Notes: a model not told the origin generated them from the sequence alone. DNA of 64,000 nucleotides from Cytidiella melzeri (GCA_022592445.1 JABYQR010000117.1:52818-116817), one strand, 5' to 3'; counted from the stretch's first letter, positions 1 to 10,692 are shown. A program made the numbers and translations.

Positions 1-1
1 A

Positions 2-154
2 TTGTCTCGAAATCCTAACGTCAACAGCGGCCTGCTGACGCTGGCTCTGGGGCCTGCAATCGCGGATACGTGGTACGACGGGATTGTAATATCGATATTC
101 CTAGGCTGTGTGCATGTTGGTATCATGGCAGCTGCTTCTTATGGTGGTCATTGA
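2..154 (+). CDS. C-terminal end of a membrane protein (partial)
   Basis: An open frame enters from the left edge and stops at TGA 152-154, giving about 50 residues. It is rich in Leu, Ile, Gly and Ala and includes LALGPAIADTW and SIFLGCVHVGIMAAASYGGH, which could be the last one or two membrane spans of a polytopic protein such as a transporter. There is no family motif in this short piece, so the product is not named. It could be a chance open frame. Confidence 0.3.
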   Translation: MSRNPNVNSGLLTLALGPAIADTWYDGIVISIFLGCVHVGIMAAASYGGH

Positions 155-452
155 CATGCCGCATTGAACTTGTTCCACGACTGTAACACTCACCTCGGTG
201 GTCCGACACATTTGTTCTAATGGACGTCTGGGCAGTTCGAATTGGAAATCATACATGGATACACACCTCTTATATAAACTATCTCAGGAACGTTTTGCAT
301 GCACAATGTACTCCAGGGCTCGAGATGCATAATTTTATGACCATGCTTCTGTTCCTCTCGCGTGTGGGTATAATCGCTCATGCGCGTATATTCACAACAT
401 CAAGAGAATGAAGCTAGTCCAGATCCTCACGTATCGCAAGTCTACAAGTCAA
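155..452. other. intergenic, nothing recognised
   Basis: This gap lies between the partial membrane protein and the 3' end of PMP3. The 63-codon open frame at 220-411 has no recognisable features and is treated as chance. Confidence 0.5.
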
Positions 453-875
453 TTACATTGCACCTTCGCTTCTGGCGACAATGTACCTAACGTTTTCGCG
501 GTGAAACGATGACTACGGGACATGTAGGTTTCTAGTAAGCACATACCACGCGTGAATGACACCTGGAATCCACCCAACGAAGCACAGCAGGATGTTGATC
601 CAAAAATCTACATTGAGAAGAGGTTCAGCTCGGCTGACGTCCTAGTCTGCCTCCGATTGCGTACCGGCAGCCAAACCACGCTCTGAGGTGAAGAATTCAT
701 GGGTTAGCATACCTTCGAAGCTGCTGAATGGCCAGACTTACTGAGGAATACAGTGAGAGGTGGAATGAAGCTGGTGAGAGATGGTCAAGGTGAGTTTGTT
801 CATCGGAGATCATGGAGCTTACATAGCCACAAAGTAGAGTAACACGTTGCCGGTGCTTGAGACAGGGGCGGCCAT
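453..875 (-). CDS. PMP3: Pmp3/UPF0057 plasma-membrane proteolipid
   Basis: Small hydrophobic protein of the PMP3 (UPF0057) family, which sits in the plasma membrane and influences membrane potential and salt tolerance. Five exons on the minus strand can be placed: 823-875, 742-770, 665-682, 547-607 and 453-486, all with GT-AG introns of 55-66 nt. They total 195 nt and give a 64-residue protein. It starts MAAPVSSTGN, then has a first membrane span ending FIPPLTVFL, the conserved short linker KRGLAADFW, a second span INILLCFVGWIPGVIHAWYI and a short polar tail. The linker followed by the WIPGVIHAWY segment is the family signature. The third exon is only 18 nt. The length matches the family norm of 50-70 residues. 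No single exon looks coding alone, so the gene is easy to miss. Confidence 0.87.
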
Positions 876-1310
876 CGTTGTTCGGGGGTGTGCTGAAGAG
901 TGCGGTTAGGGACGGAGGTGGTAGTTACTCGTATGAGACTCGGAAGTAACGGTGACATCATTCTTAAAGCTTGGAATAGAAGATGAATGTCCCTTTTACT
1001 TATGTTCACTGCACGTTAGCCCTGAATTCCCATCGTGGATATCGCGTGTATATTAGTGATATCCATCCGATATCCACCCTATATCCATTCACACTTATTT
1101 CCATGCAATAAAAATGTAATATCCATATAAGCGCCCACAACTATAATCCAGACCCGCAAGGAGCGCCCGTCGGCATTCTCCCTGCAACCATGAATTCGAC
1201 AAACGCGTCATAACTCCACACACCGCACCACAGAAACTCATCAGAAACCCAGGCCCGCTCTTCCCCAAGTGCGCGCCTGTACACCTTTGTTCTTTCTCTG
1301 ATGCATCGCG
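876..1310. repeat. intergenic with degenerate GATATCC repeats
   Basis: Between the divergent PMP3 and CSN3 genes. Positions about 1035-1130 hold several copies of GATATCCA/TGGATAT in both orientations, related to the better preserved hairpin cluster at 3647-3717 on the other side of the CSN3 locus. No gene is seen. Confidence 0.4.
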
Positions 1311-1629
1311 ATGTCTCAGCTTGTTCCTCACTCCCTCCCTCGCGTCTCACCCTGTGTTGCTCCGTCGCTGATGGAGTTGCCCACGCCGTTCAGATCCAGC
1401 TCTACTGCAGTCACCCTACTCTGTTGTCTCCTTAGGACCGCTGATAGAGCCCTTCCGGTGAGTGTATGCGGTGCCTTCATCCTAGTTCCACATTGCTGAC
1501 CCAAATACGTACGTAATGTCTCAATCATTGGTGACTGATAACGCGCACTGTGTCCGTCGCAACGAGCTCTGGCGTTAAACGCTAGCAGCCCTACTGTTGA
1601 TCTCTACCAGGACGCTTACTATTTGACAG

Positions 1630-3382
1630 GCAGTGGGCATACTCCCAAACGGTCAGCAACAACGCATGACGTGAGTCCCTGTGGTAAGACCTACAATGCA
1701 TTCTATCTATGCGGCACTTTCGTGTTGACTGACTCTTCTATGGCAGGAGTAACGCTTCCGCAGGCCCGTCTAATAACACTGGATCTGCTACCGCTTTCCA
1801 ATATGTGCCCACGTCCCTGGATCCGGAGGAGCTTATACAGCTCTTACTCTCGGACCAGGAAATCACATACGTGCATCAAACACTGAAGACATTCGCAAAG
1901 GAGACTACCACTCGCCATTACACGGCCGCCTTACCTAATCTCACCGTTCCAATCCTCAACGTCGATACCAATCTCTCCGATCTGCACTACAACGATAATC
2001 TGTTGTACGATTACGCCGGAGGCATAGCACTCGGTGCGCTCAAACGTTGGCGCGAGGCAGAAGAGTTCTTCGAGATTGTTGTCAGTGCCCCTGCGCAAGC
2101 GGCAGCTCGAAGCTTTGAAAAAGCTGACTTTGGTACAGCTGATCTTATACGGAAAAGTACGTGTCGCGCTCGCCATACTTGTTTCAACACCGGAGGTTTA
2201 GCCTGAGACTTACATACAGGCACTACCACCTCCGCAAAGGTCCTCAACTTCGTGTATCGCCTCGCCCTCATGTCACGAGACGAGCTTGGCTACGATACTA
2301 CGGCCGAGCCTGCGACTTCGGCCAAGGTTCAGATGTTGAACAGGAATTCAAGAATCCCTACGCTGCCTCATGCGCGAAGGATATCCTGGACAACCAGGTG
2401 CTTTACCCTATCTATAAGGTCTGGATCTTCCCTTCATTCGTTCGCGGACCGACGCTCTTCACTGATCAAAACCCGTAGGTCACTTGTACCAACGTCGCGG
2501 ACACTGATAGGGGGGTGTACTTTATCGGGAAGCATAGTGTAGCCTCATATTCGCCGACGGGCCGCGCGACCAAGGGTTACGTGACTTTCAACAAGCAGAA
2601 GCCGACACGGCTGTGCTTCATGAAAGACTACTGGCGCCCCAACTCGAGCAAGATTCCCAAAGAGTTGGATGTATACAAGACGCTGAAGACAGCGGGAGTT
2701 CGCAATGTCGCGACTGCGATCGGAGGCGGGGATATTCCGGGCCAATACACCGTTACTCGGGAGTCTTTTGACCTCGAGAAAGTACCATTAGAGCGTGTCC
2801 ATTGTCGCCTTGTGTTTGAGCAGCTCGCACGACCGCTGGAGGCATACAGGAGCTCATCAGATATGATTGTGGTGTTATTCGATGCGCTACAAGGTGAGCA
2901 CATAGGGGATTCAGCGTCCAAAGTATATGAATTCTGTCCTCATAAAGCTAATGAAAAATTCTCCGTACTTCAATTTTACGAAATCGTACCCGCGGACAAT
3001 TAGTAAGCTCACAGCCTTAGCAACAAAAGATGAAGAGCTGTACAGGACGGTGCGTTGCCTCGCGGTACGTGTTAGGCTTCAAAAAATGACGTCCTACATT
3101 GTAGGAGAAAAACTGGGGTCTGGTGCAGCAAACCATCGCAAGAGCATCACAGTGGTTGATCAAGAAACTCACCTTGACGTACCTGACTCTTGGCTTGGGC
3201 GACATTGCAAGCCTCATCAGTGTTGCTACCGAGCATGAAGTGCGAGCATTGATACTAGACATGGTGAGCTCTTTGCCAAACGACCGTCGATTGTGAATAC
3301 TCACGATAGCACTGCTGACGCATAGATTGAGAGCGACGAGATAACGGCAAGCATATCCGTTGACGGGACTGTAACGCGTTAA
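1630..3382 (+). pseudogene. CSN3: COP9 signalosome subunit 3 gene, interrupted by kinase sequence
   Basis: CSN3 is a PCI-domain subunit of the COP9 signalosome, which removes Nedd8 from cullins. The middle of the protein is encoded at about 1746-2103. It contains LTVPILNVD and YDYAGGIALGALKRWREAEE, matching the family stretch with a tyrosine-rich YYGG repeat before 'FFEIVVSAPA'. Homology resumes at about 2918 with LIKLMKNSPYFNF and TISKLTALATKDEELY. It continues in exons 3105-3263 (GLVQQTIARASQWLIKKLT, LTYLTLGLGDIASLI) and 3326-3382 (IESDEITASISVDGTVTR, stop TAA), which form the end of the PCI domain. Introns 3050-3104 and 3264-3325 have good GT-AG borders. Between 2104 and 2917 the sequence is a FunK1 kinase fragment and roughly 30 expected CSN3 residues are missing. 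N-terminal exons (perhaps 1310-1745) could not be placed. The usual protein is over 400 residues, so this copy is broken or chimeric. Confidence 0.75.
2104..2917 (+). pseudogene. FunK1-type fungal protein kinase fragment
   Basis: Fragment of a FunK1 fungal-type protein kinase, a family expanded in Agaricomycetes. Reading starts at about SFEKADFGTADLIRKS, splices over 2157-2219 into VLNFVYRLALMSRDELGYDT, then changes frame near 2330 to EFKNPYAASCAKDILDN and LYPIYKVWIFPSFVRG. An in-frame TAG follows at 2476-2478, after which the same frame carries on with SYSPTGRATKGYV, LCFMKDYWRP, TAGVRNVATAIGGGD and HCRLVFEQLARPLEAYRSSS, ending at DALQGEHIGDS. It stops before the HRD-type catalytic loop, so no kinase active site is present. 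The frameshift, the stop and both missing ends mark it as dead. It lies inside CSN3 in the same orientation. Confidence 0.75.
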
Positions 3383-3646
3383 CCTTCTCCGACTCTGTCG
3401 CTCAATGCTCGAAAGCCGACGTAGACAATTTGCATTAGTATTACAGGTCATCAACTCGAAGTAATCTATGTATACTGTATACGTACATGCATGGTCAGCT
3501 CGCGCGTGGTGTGCAATGGCATAGTGGCCAAAAATCAATTAAATTCTGAATATTAATATACTGCCCGATTATAATTATCGCTGATCAGGCGTCTACGTGG
3601 ATATTGGATGGATACAGCATGGATATTCCAACTATTCTAGGCTCTA

Positions 3647-3717
3647 TCCACGCAATATCCATTCTGAGAAGTGCATGGATATTGCGTGGAAATTTTCCAT
3701 ATCCACGCAATATCCAT
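3647..3717. repeat. three alternating copies of a 16-bp inverted repeat
   Basis: TCCACGCAATATCCAT occurs at 3647-3662 and 3702-3717, and its exact reverse complement at 3675-3690. Neighbouring copies can pair as perfect 16-bp stems with loops of 12 and 11 nt. Further partial copies lie at about 3596-3630. The cluster sits between the CSN3 stop and the TF1 start. It may be a miniature element end or a foldback repeat. Confidence 0.85.
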
Positions 3718-3963
3718 CGTTGATATTCACGTCTAACGTGCAGTGTGTTGTAAGCGTTGTATCTGATGAGTTGAATCTCCGATGATGTTTATCAAGTCAA
3801 ATTGATAATGTACAACGTAAGTGCTTAGATGCCGCGCGTTGATATGCCGAGGGGCGTCTAAATGCCGCTATGGTGTGTAACAGCACTGCTTCCGGTCTTT
3901 CAATATTGTACTACTTACACTGCTAGTCTTGCTCTTTGCCTTGAGTCTCTTTTTTCTTTTTCT

Positions 3964-6900
3964 ATGTCGCTGCTTTCGCCGCAGTCTACAAACTCGATGT
4001 TTAACTCGGATGTGGGCCCTCAAGACCTTGCGTCAGCAGCCGCACTCTTCAAGAACCCTGTCCCTTTACATGGGTCCAAGCGAAATACGGTACGCGTAAC
4101 TTGATTCCCTTCTAACTGTCTATCTGAACGCATGTCAAACAGGCTTGCCAGCAATGTCGTAAACGAAAGCTAGTACGTGTTCCAGTCTAAACGAGCTCCC
4201 CAGGCTGATTTCACGTGTTTTTGCCATCGCCGCTTGTTCAGAAATGGTCAGTACGTTGGTTAATTTGAACTTTCATCTTCGGCTAACCATGGCTTTGATA
4301 TAGTGACACTAAGAGGCCTTGTTCGACCTGCAAACGCTCGCATCACTATGCCCGAAGCCACGTTCACGAGGGAATGAAAGCGTCCAGTGAGATAGAGTGT
4401 ACGTATGCCGACGGTGAGTATCGTTAACTCGTTTCAATACTCCCGGGTATGACACTCTCTCCTGTTTCAAGAACTAGAACCATCTCCGCCGCCAAGTAGC
4501 AAGATCAAGATACTTGAGAGCAGGGTCGGCAAGTCACTCCTCCTATGTTGCTCTATGGTCTATTGATCATGACTGTCTCCATTATAGTCGAATTGGAAAG
4601 CATGCTGCAACAAATGCAGTTAGCTCTCGACGAGTCGAAGCGGAGTGTTCAACCTGAAATTATCAAGCAGACGGCTACTGTTCAAGCTGAAGAGCCACAA
4701 ACGGCTTGGTTGGACGGTTACATTGCTCAGGACGCCGGAAGCCCATTCGGAAATTTAGACTTTGCGTACCACCATGGTTCTGACACCATTCCATCAACTT
4801 CCCTACACACTACTCCAGAGCTTGGAAATACATCAGGGCCAAATGCTTTGACGGTCACCACCTACAAGCAGTCGCAGTTACTGCTCTTGGGATGGCCACA
4901 TGGTTTACCCGACCCAGAGGTCACTCGACATTTGTATGTATCGTCTGCTACAATCCCTGCACTCCGGGAGTCATGGTTTTTGCTCTATAGGGTCCACGCC
5001 TTCTTTGCTTTCTGTACACATGCCGGACGTTTGTTTCATGGACCCACATTCCTGTCATCGCTTGATTTACCCCCAACCGATACTCGTTTTCCGTTTACGG
5101 GTGTCCTACATGCAATGTGCGCAGTCGGAAGCTTGTACACGGCTGACATCCCTCAGCCTTCTGTGCATGACCGAATGTCTTTCGCCAGTACGTCCCTCTC
5201 ATTCCTCCCACAGACGTGGAAGATATGATTGGATTGATCATAGTCTCTATATCAGCCCGGTGTAATGGATCGTTCTTTTCTGTGGAGGAATTATTTTCAG
5301 GAAAGTGGAGGCAGTACGATCAGCGCCCCGATTCGTTCGCAGAGCAGCAGGCCAAGTTGGCGAGATTGGCTACTGAGCTTGCGATTGACCGCGGAGAACA
5401 CCTTCGGGAGTGCATGCAGGGTGACGAACCATTGAACAAGAAACAAACGAGCATGAAGGCTAACATCGTATTGAACAGCCCAAATCATTTTGACGTGGTT
5501 TTATCTTACTCAAGCAAGGTCAGTATCGATGTAGTATCTTCCGAACGCAACTGATACGATGAAACTTGGCGAAGGTGGTCAGAGGTACATCGACCTGTTT
5601 AAACAACTGCAGTATGACTAAATACGACGATTTAGGCGTATATTTCTTCTGGACACGCACTACGAGGGACAGTACCATTCGGGTTTAACATCTCACCTCC
5701 GTTCTTCAATACGGATATGCCGCTAGGCGCAGCAACAAACTGTATTCCGTCAGTCTTGGAGCAAGCACATTCTGTAACAGAGGTCGAGATTCGACGGAAC
5801 GTGTTTTGGATAGGTAACTGTTAGCTTAATTATTACATTGAGGACGTCTGCTAAGTAACTCTACTAAGCATATGCCATGGAACGACAACAGGCCGTTGGC
5901 AATCCCTTCGCCATGGTACTTGACGACATGGACATTTGTCAACTGCTCCCTCTCCGTGGGGACCAGTTTGAACAAGGCGTAAGTCAAAATGTATGTGGCA
6001 ACTAAATTGCGCTAATCTCAATAACGCATAGGTCGACGTACCCACAACAGAACGCCAATGGTCTCACGACCGCACGATGTTCCTCATTCACCCACCCGCG
6101 CAAACAGATTCGTTCATCCTATTCGTTAAATCCACGATACTACTCTCGCACGTCAAGAACTTCAACATCCGTGTCCGTGGGCGTTACTTTACTGGGGACC
6201 CAGCTGTTTACCCGCAGTACCCCAATGCGGAGCACGAGATGAGTAACTGGGATCCTAGGGGCTCGCCGGCATTTCAGGAGCTTGAGCATATCACGGTGAT
6301 GTTCAGACAGAGCTTTCCGAGCCATATGAAGAACCCGATGCAGGATGATACGGTCGATCCGTACCTCTTCAACGCCAGTACAGCAGCACATCTGTACGTA
6401 TCAACAGAATCCTCTCTTCGTCGATGTGTGGTTGCCAAACAGATATCTATCTTTTTCTTGCAATTCAGGTCCCAGTTGATACTCCACGAGCCGTACGCGG
6501 ATATTAGTGACAGCAACTGCGTGTCACGACAGCAGATCCTCAAGGCAGTGAGATCGATCTTGGACTTGATGTATAGCCTGACTGCGACAAGCTACGACGT
6601 CTCGCTTTTGGACCATCTTTGCATCGTACGTTCGTCTCCTTCTGCTCCACTGTCTCAGCGCATGAGATTGATGTTCTTGCTAGTTGTCGTTGAACATATG
6701 CAACCGGGTGCTTGTTAGAGCACTCAAGGCTGCCATCGACGAGAACAACGCGGAAGAAATCGTTGTGTTACATTCCGAGATCATATACATCTAGTGCGTA
6801 GCCGACATGGAACAGATGCACTATACACACACGCTGATCGACTTCCTCTAATTTAAGCGGCGTGCTCGCACAAGCCGGCGAACGCTTACCTCTCGCATGT

Positions 6901-7173
6901 ACGTTCTCAAAACAAACCAACACCATATCTACATATATCCTTCTACTGACACACTGCACTTGGACAGATCGCTACAAAAAGGTGGTTTACGACACCCTCG
7001 CGAACATCTGCGGCCCGCAATTCGTGGAGAACATCCGTGTCCAAGACTTGCCCTACCGCAAATCTCGCGTCCCCCCGTCTCCAAGCCAAGCGGACATGTA
7101 CGATCCGATGATGTTCGTCCAGAACGTGTATTCACCAGGAGCGTTGGCGATGAGTGCTGTACCTCAGGCTTGA
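3964..7173 (+). CDS. Zn2Cys6 fungal transcription factor (TF1)
   Basis: Nuclear regulator with an N-terminal Gal4-type zinc cluster and a fungal-specific transcription factor (middle homology) domain. The clearest exons are 3964-4089, 4143-4172 (ACQQCRKRKL), a 5-nt micro-exon 4242-4246, 4304-4413 (CDTKRPCSTCKRSHHYA ... ECTY), 4472-4528, 4588-5187 and 5301 onward. The cluster reads CX2CX6CX5CX2C with a long spacer to the last Cys, as in many basidiomycete members. A coiled-coil linker follows (ELESMLQQMQLALDESK). The middle domain includes VHAFFAFCTHAGRLFH, RPDSFAEQQAKLARL, EIRRNVFWIAYAMERQ and MVLDDMDICQLLPLRGDQFE. The last exon ends at VYSPGALAMSAVPQA, stop 7171-7173. The intron at 4529-4587 is GC-AG. 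Start ATG 3964 is preferred to 3862 because it best matches the TF2 N-terminus. Exons between 5400 and 6960 are only roughly placed. Target genes are unknown. Confidence 0.83.
4242..4246 (+). other. 5-nt micro-exon (AAATG) in TF1
   Basis: Introns 4173-4241 and 4247-4303 leave only AAATG as exon. Including it joins the upstream ...RKRKL to the downstream CDTKRPC in frame and supplies the Lys and the first two bases of the third zinc-ligand Cys codon. The same micro-exon with the same flanks is found in TF2 at 49085-49089. Confidence 0.78.
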
Positions 7174-7513
7174 GTCTGAATTGGTGGGTGGTGTTGTGCA
7201 GGTGAACGTGTAGCTATATAATATAGATTGGGACGGATCTAGACTTGGTGCATCTTGTGTATGAATATGCAACAGACTAATACCGATTGAACATCTACCC
7301 CATCGCATTCTCGACGATGATTGTGTCGCGTTGCATGAATGCTTACCTGCCAGTGCTGCACATAGTCTATTCTGGTTGGCTCAGCCACACGCCAAACTGC
7401 GCAATAGAGACATATGATCATAATATCACCATGAGATGTTCTCGGTAAGGAATAGTGTACATGTAGCCCAATTGAGAGAAAAAAAATGCGACGAGACGAG
7501 AGAAAGCGGTAAA
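7174..7513. other. convergent 3' intergenic region of TF1 and PEX13
   Basis: Gap of 340 bp between the stop codons of two convergent genes. Likely to hold both 3' UTRs. No other feature is seen. Confidence 0.5.
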
Positions 7514-8733
7514 TCAGACAACCTTGACCTCAGCTTCCGCAGGCTTTCTTCGTTCAATAATCTGTACCCATTTCTTCGGGAACCAGCCCTCGCGGCCTTC
7601 CCGCGTCCTGCCTTTCCACCATTCGCTTCCCTCCACCTGTTCAAATATAACCAGAATCGGTAAACGTCTGTAAGGAACGCTCCAGTGAAACGCACCTCAA
7701 TCCTAGGATCAACCTCTGCGCCAGTAGCAGGATCCAACTTGCCCATGACAGCGACGATCTCGTTCTCCTTGAGCGATAGCTCTGCGGGAGAGGACGCCTC
7801 GAACGGATAGAGTGCTCTCGCAAACGTCAGCTGGGACGGATCCAGAGGCGGCAAGCCACCCGCCCCGGGAAGCGCTCCGAGCATCCCTGCTTCCTGCTGC
7901 AACCTCTGTCGCTCATTCAAAAGCTTCACGAGCTTGTGCATCGCATATGGCACCCCGAATATCGCGAGTAAGAATATAATGAGCGGTTTTTTGCTCGCTT
8001 TTGGTGGGGGAGGCTGGTTAGGCCCGGGTATAGGCCTGCCACTGACAAAGTCCCTGAACTCGCCGCCCAAGCTGCCTGACGATCGCTGACCGGTGACGAG
8101 CTCCCTCATCCACCTGATGAGCCCGAACAAACCCAACACGCTCCCCAGTGCGTTTCTCAACTGGCCAAACTGGTCGATGACGCCTACCATGGCGAAGAAA
8201 GACGAATGGGTCGCCATGAACGTCGACTCGAGCATTTGTGAAACCCCAGAGAAGGTCTGCACGATTGATTGCAGGAGCGCGAAGGTGTGCTGGGTGGAGG
8301 ACTCGAGAGCTTGGGTGAGAGAGGGGTTGTTGGGGTCGAAGGGCGGTTGGCCGTACATGCCCATTCCTGGACCGTACATTCCGTTCATACCGTACCCTCC
8401 ACCATACCCACCCATTCCGTACCCACCACCGTATGCCCCTATTCCGCCGCCATACATACTGTTCATGCCGTAGGGAGAGTAGCCTGTGCCCATACGGTTG
8501 TAGGCAGAGTTGTAGCCATAGGGAGAATTGTAGGATGTGCTTGCTAGTGCTGTCGAGGTCGCTGGTAATGCTGAGGTTGTCGCGGTAGTGAGAGCAGCAG
8601 GTCGTGTGGGGACAGGGGGGGCAGATGACGATGTGGTTGTGGATGGGTTTGGTGTAGACATCGTTGGAATCGTCGGTGCCGTCGCCGCTGCCGCAGTACC
8701 TGCGCGTTCCCAAGGTTTTGGAGGCGAGGCCAT
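7514..8733 (-). CDS. PEX13: peroxin-13, peroxisomal import docking protein
   Basis: Peroxisomal membrane component of the docking complex that receives cargo-loaded Pex5 (and Pex7) and binds Pex14 through its SH3 domain. Exon 1 is 8733-7696 and exon 2 is 7636-7514, separated by a 59-nt GT-AG intron, giving 386 residues. Residues 1-130 begin MASPPKPWER and become Gly/Tyr/Met rich (repeats such as YGGGYGMGGY), typical of the Pex13 N-terminus. The conserved Pex13 region follows (TFSGVSQMLESTFMATHSSF, LFGLIRWMRELVTG), then a hydrophobic segment (PLIIFLLAIFGVPYAMHKLV). The SH3 domain occupies about residues 303-380 with ALYPFEA, ELSLKENEIV, EWWKGR and GWFPKKWVQI; the intron falls inside it. Extending exon 1 without the intron would destroy the SH3 domain. 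Confidence 0.92.
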
Positions 8734-8913
8734 CGTTGTGGGGGACGATGGCGAGAACGGTGAAGAGTAGCGTGGGAATCTAGTACCTCTCCCCGCTCAG
8801 ACGGAAATTGTGTGACATCGGTATTGATGCGCAATGACTGTGACATACTCCGGTGCCGATCTGTGACACAGATTTCCAAGTGCGCATTCCATCGCACTCA
8901 CTAAAACACCACC
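8734..8913. promoter_or_regulatory. shared divergent promoter PEX13 / eIF3g
   Basis: Only 180 bp separate the two start codons of divergent genes, so this interval must hold both 5' UTRs and core promoters. No TATA box is evident. The eIF3g ATG sits in a good context (CACCACCATGG). Confidence 0.6.
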
Positions 8914-10138
8914 ATGGCTAACGGGTATGTATAAGAGATCTATGAGTCAAAGACTTACCGTGCTCTAACTGCATTGCTAGAGTACCTAAGACTTCATGGG
9001 CGGACGAGTTTGACGAGCCTGGCAAGTTGCATTTTTATCAACATCTTTTCAAAGCTCTCATGCAAGATCTTTTGTCTTAGAGCAGCCCAAGGGCGAGGAC
9101 TACGTCGATGAGAACGGGGTCAGAACGACGGTGGAATATGTAATCAATGATGAGGGCAAGAAAGTAAAGGTACGTCTCCCCACTGCCTACCAGCATGGCT
9201 CGAAAGAGATTACTAAACTATCCATTAGATTACACGAAAGATCAAGCGAACGCTGCAAAAATCACTAGTCGACCACAGCGTTGCGGAGAGACAGACATGG
9301 GCCAAGTTTGGGCAGGAGAAAGGAAACAAGCCTGGACCGGATAGGGCGACGACCACGGTCGGAGAGGCGGTAATGCTGAAATTGAGCGCAGGCAACAAGG
9401 TGCGCAGCGCGCTCCTTCAACGCAGTCTTTGCTGACGTTTGACAATTCATTGACACGACCAGCAATCGGAACCTGAGCCGTCAGCCGAACAAACGGTGAA
9501 GGCAAACCTTGCAAGAGCAGGAGCCGGAAAGGTCGTCTGTCGTCTGTGCAAGGGCGATCACTTTACCGCCAAGTGTCCGTACAAGGACTCTCTAGCAGGA
9601 GTCGATAGCACAGGTACGTTATCAACCGACCGTGTCAAAAAAGCTCTGTTTGTGACTTACGGTTGTGGATTTAGACTCTCCAACTTTTGGTGGAGACGAC
9701 GTCGGTACACCCTTAGAGCCAGCAGCAGCCCCGGCGGCTGGTGGAAAGTACGTCCCACCATCGATGCGTGCCGGACGGGGTCCTGGAGAGTCAATGGGCC
9801 GCCCAGGAGGATCACGAGACGACCTGCCCACACTACGTGTGACCAACATATCGGAAGATACGCAAGAAAACGATCTGCGCGACCTGTTTGGTACGTTTGG
9901 TCGGGTGGCGAGGGTGTATGTTGGTAGGGACCGGGAGACGGGTGCGGGCAAGGGTTTCGCGTTTGTCAGCTTTGAGGAAAAGGCTTTCGCACAAAAGGCT
10001 ATGGACAAGATGCACGGTCGTGGATATGACAACCTTATCCTGAGCGTTCAGTGGTCCCGTACGTCTTGATTTCTTTCTGCAGTCGCGAGCTCGTTTGCTT
10101 ACCTTGACCTGATTACAGAACCGAGAGAGCAGCGTTGA
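8914..10138 (+). CDS. TIF35: eukaryotic translation initiation factor 3 subunit G
   Basis: RNA-binding subunit of eIF3, acting in cytoplasmic 43S complex formation and scanning. Seven exons are placed: 8914-8924, 8981-9021, 9081-9169, 9229-9399, 9463-9613, 9675-10058 and 10119-10138, totalling 867 nt and 288 residues. The N-terminal eIF3g domain has [27 protein letters not shown] and TRKIKRTL. A zinc-binding CCHC-type motif follows ([16 protein letters not shown]). The C-terminal RRM carries RNP2-like LRVTNI and RNP1-like GKGFAFVSF, ending QPREQR. The length is typical. The second intron (9022-9080) is GC-AG. The first exon encodes only four residues and the last six, so both are easily missed. 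Confidence 0.94.
9022..9080 (+). other. GC-AG intron in eIF3g
   Basis: The donor is G|GCAAGT and the acceptor TTAG|AG. Splicing here joins DEFDEP to [13 protein letters not shown] in the conserved eIF3g N-terminus. No GT donor nearby keeps the frame. Confidence 0.85.
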
Positions 10139-10692
10139 TTTCCAGCCATCTCACGTCCTTACTGCGTCGACCTGAGTTGTATCCGTAGCGTGTATACCGA
10201 GCGATTTCTACTAGAGCCATGTGACATATGGATCAGTGATCGGATAACGGCGGAATAGACGCCTTTACTGCTTCTCTATGAAAGACAAAGAAGCTCTGAA
10301 GAAAGAACGACTAAGAACGTTAACGCTCGCAGCAGTACTACAACGACTCTACACTATAATTCTCCATCGGTCCCCCGCTGAAGCTGCTGTTCAAAATAGA
10401 ACAATTGAAAGCGCGTGGTACACCGATTTTGTCCGCTGTGTGAGCTGAAAGTACGTCATCTCAGCCTTTGCATAGCCATTTCGGCGGTACTCGTCCATAA
10501 AGCTCAATTCCGAGCGATTCTAGCTACGAGCCAGACCAATTATAACTGATCTCGGAGATAATCAGGAACTGTGCAAAGCACGAGCTTAGGTAATCTACGC
10601 TCATCGTGTCTCACCCATAGGGCGGCGATGACGATATCCGCCGTCGGAATATCATATAGCTCGGGCAGTACGTCCGCGGAGGTGGCTTGTGC
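10139..10692. other. intergenic, nothing recognised
   Basis: Spacer between eIF3g and SDR1. It probably holds the eIF3g 3' UTR and the SDR1 upstream region. No coding or repeat signal is seen. Confidence 0.5.

Noticed and set aside
2475..2509. Possible 35-nt GT-AG intron removing the TAG in the FunK1 fragment
   Set aside because: Shorter than any other intron in the window (about 54 nt minimum), and the fragment has a separate frameshift and missing ends, so the pseudogene call stands.
8018..8713. 231-codon frame on the minus strand overlapping PEX13
   Set aside because: It is the shifted-frame shadow of the Gly/Tyr-rich PEX13 N-terminus; it is His/Arg rich with no domain.
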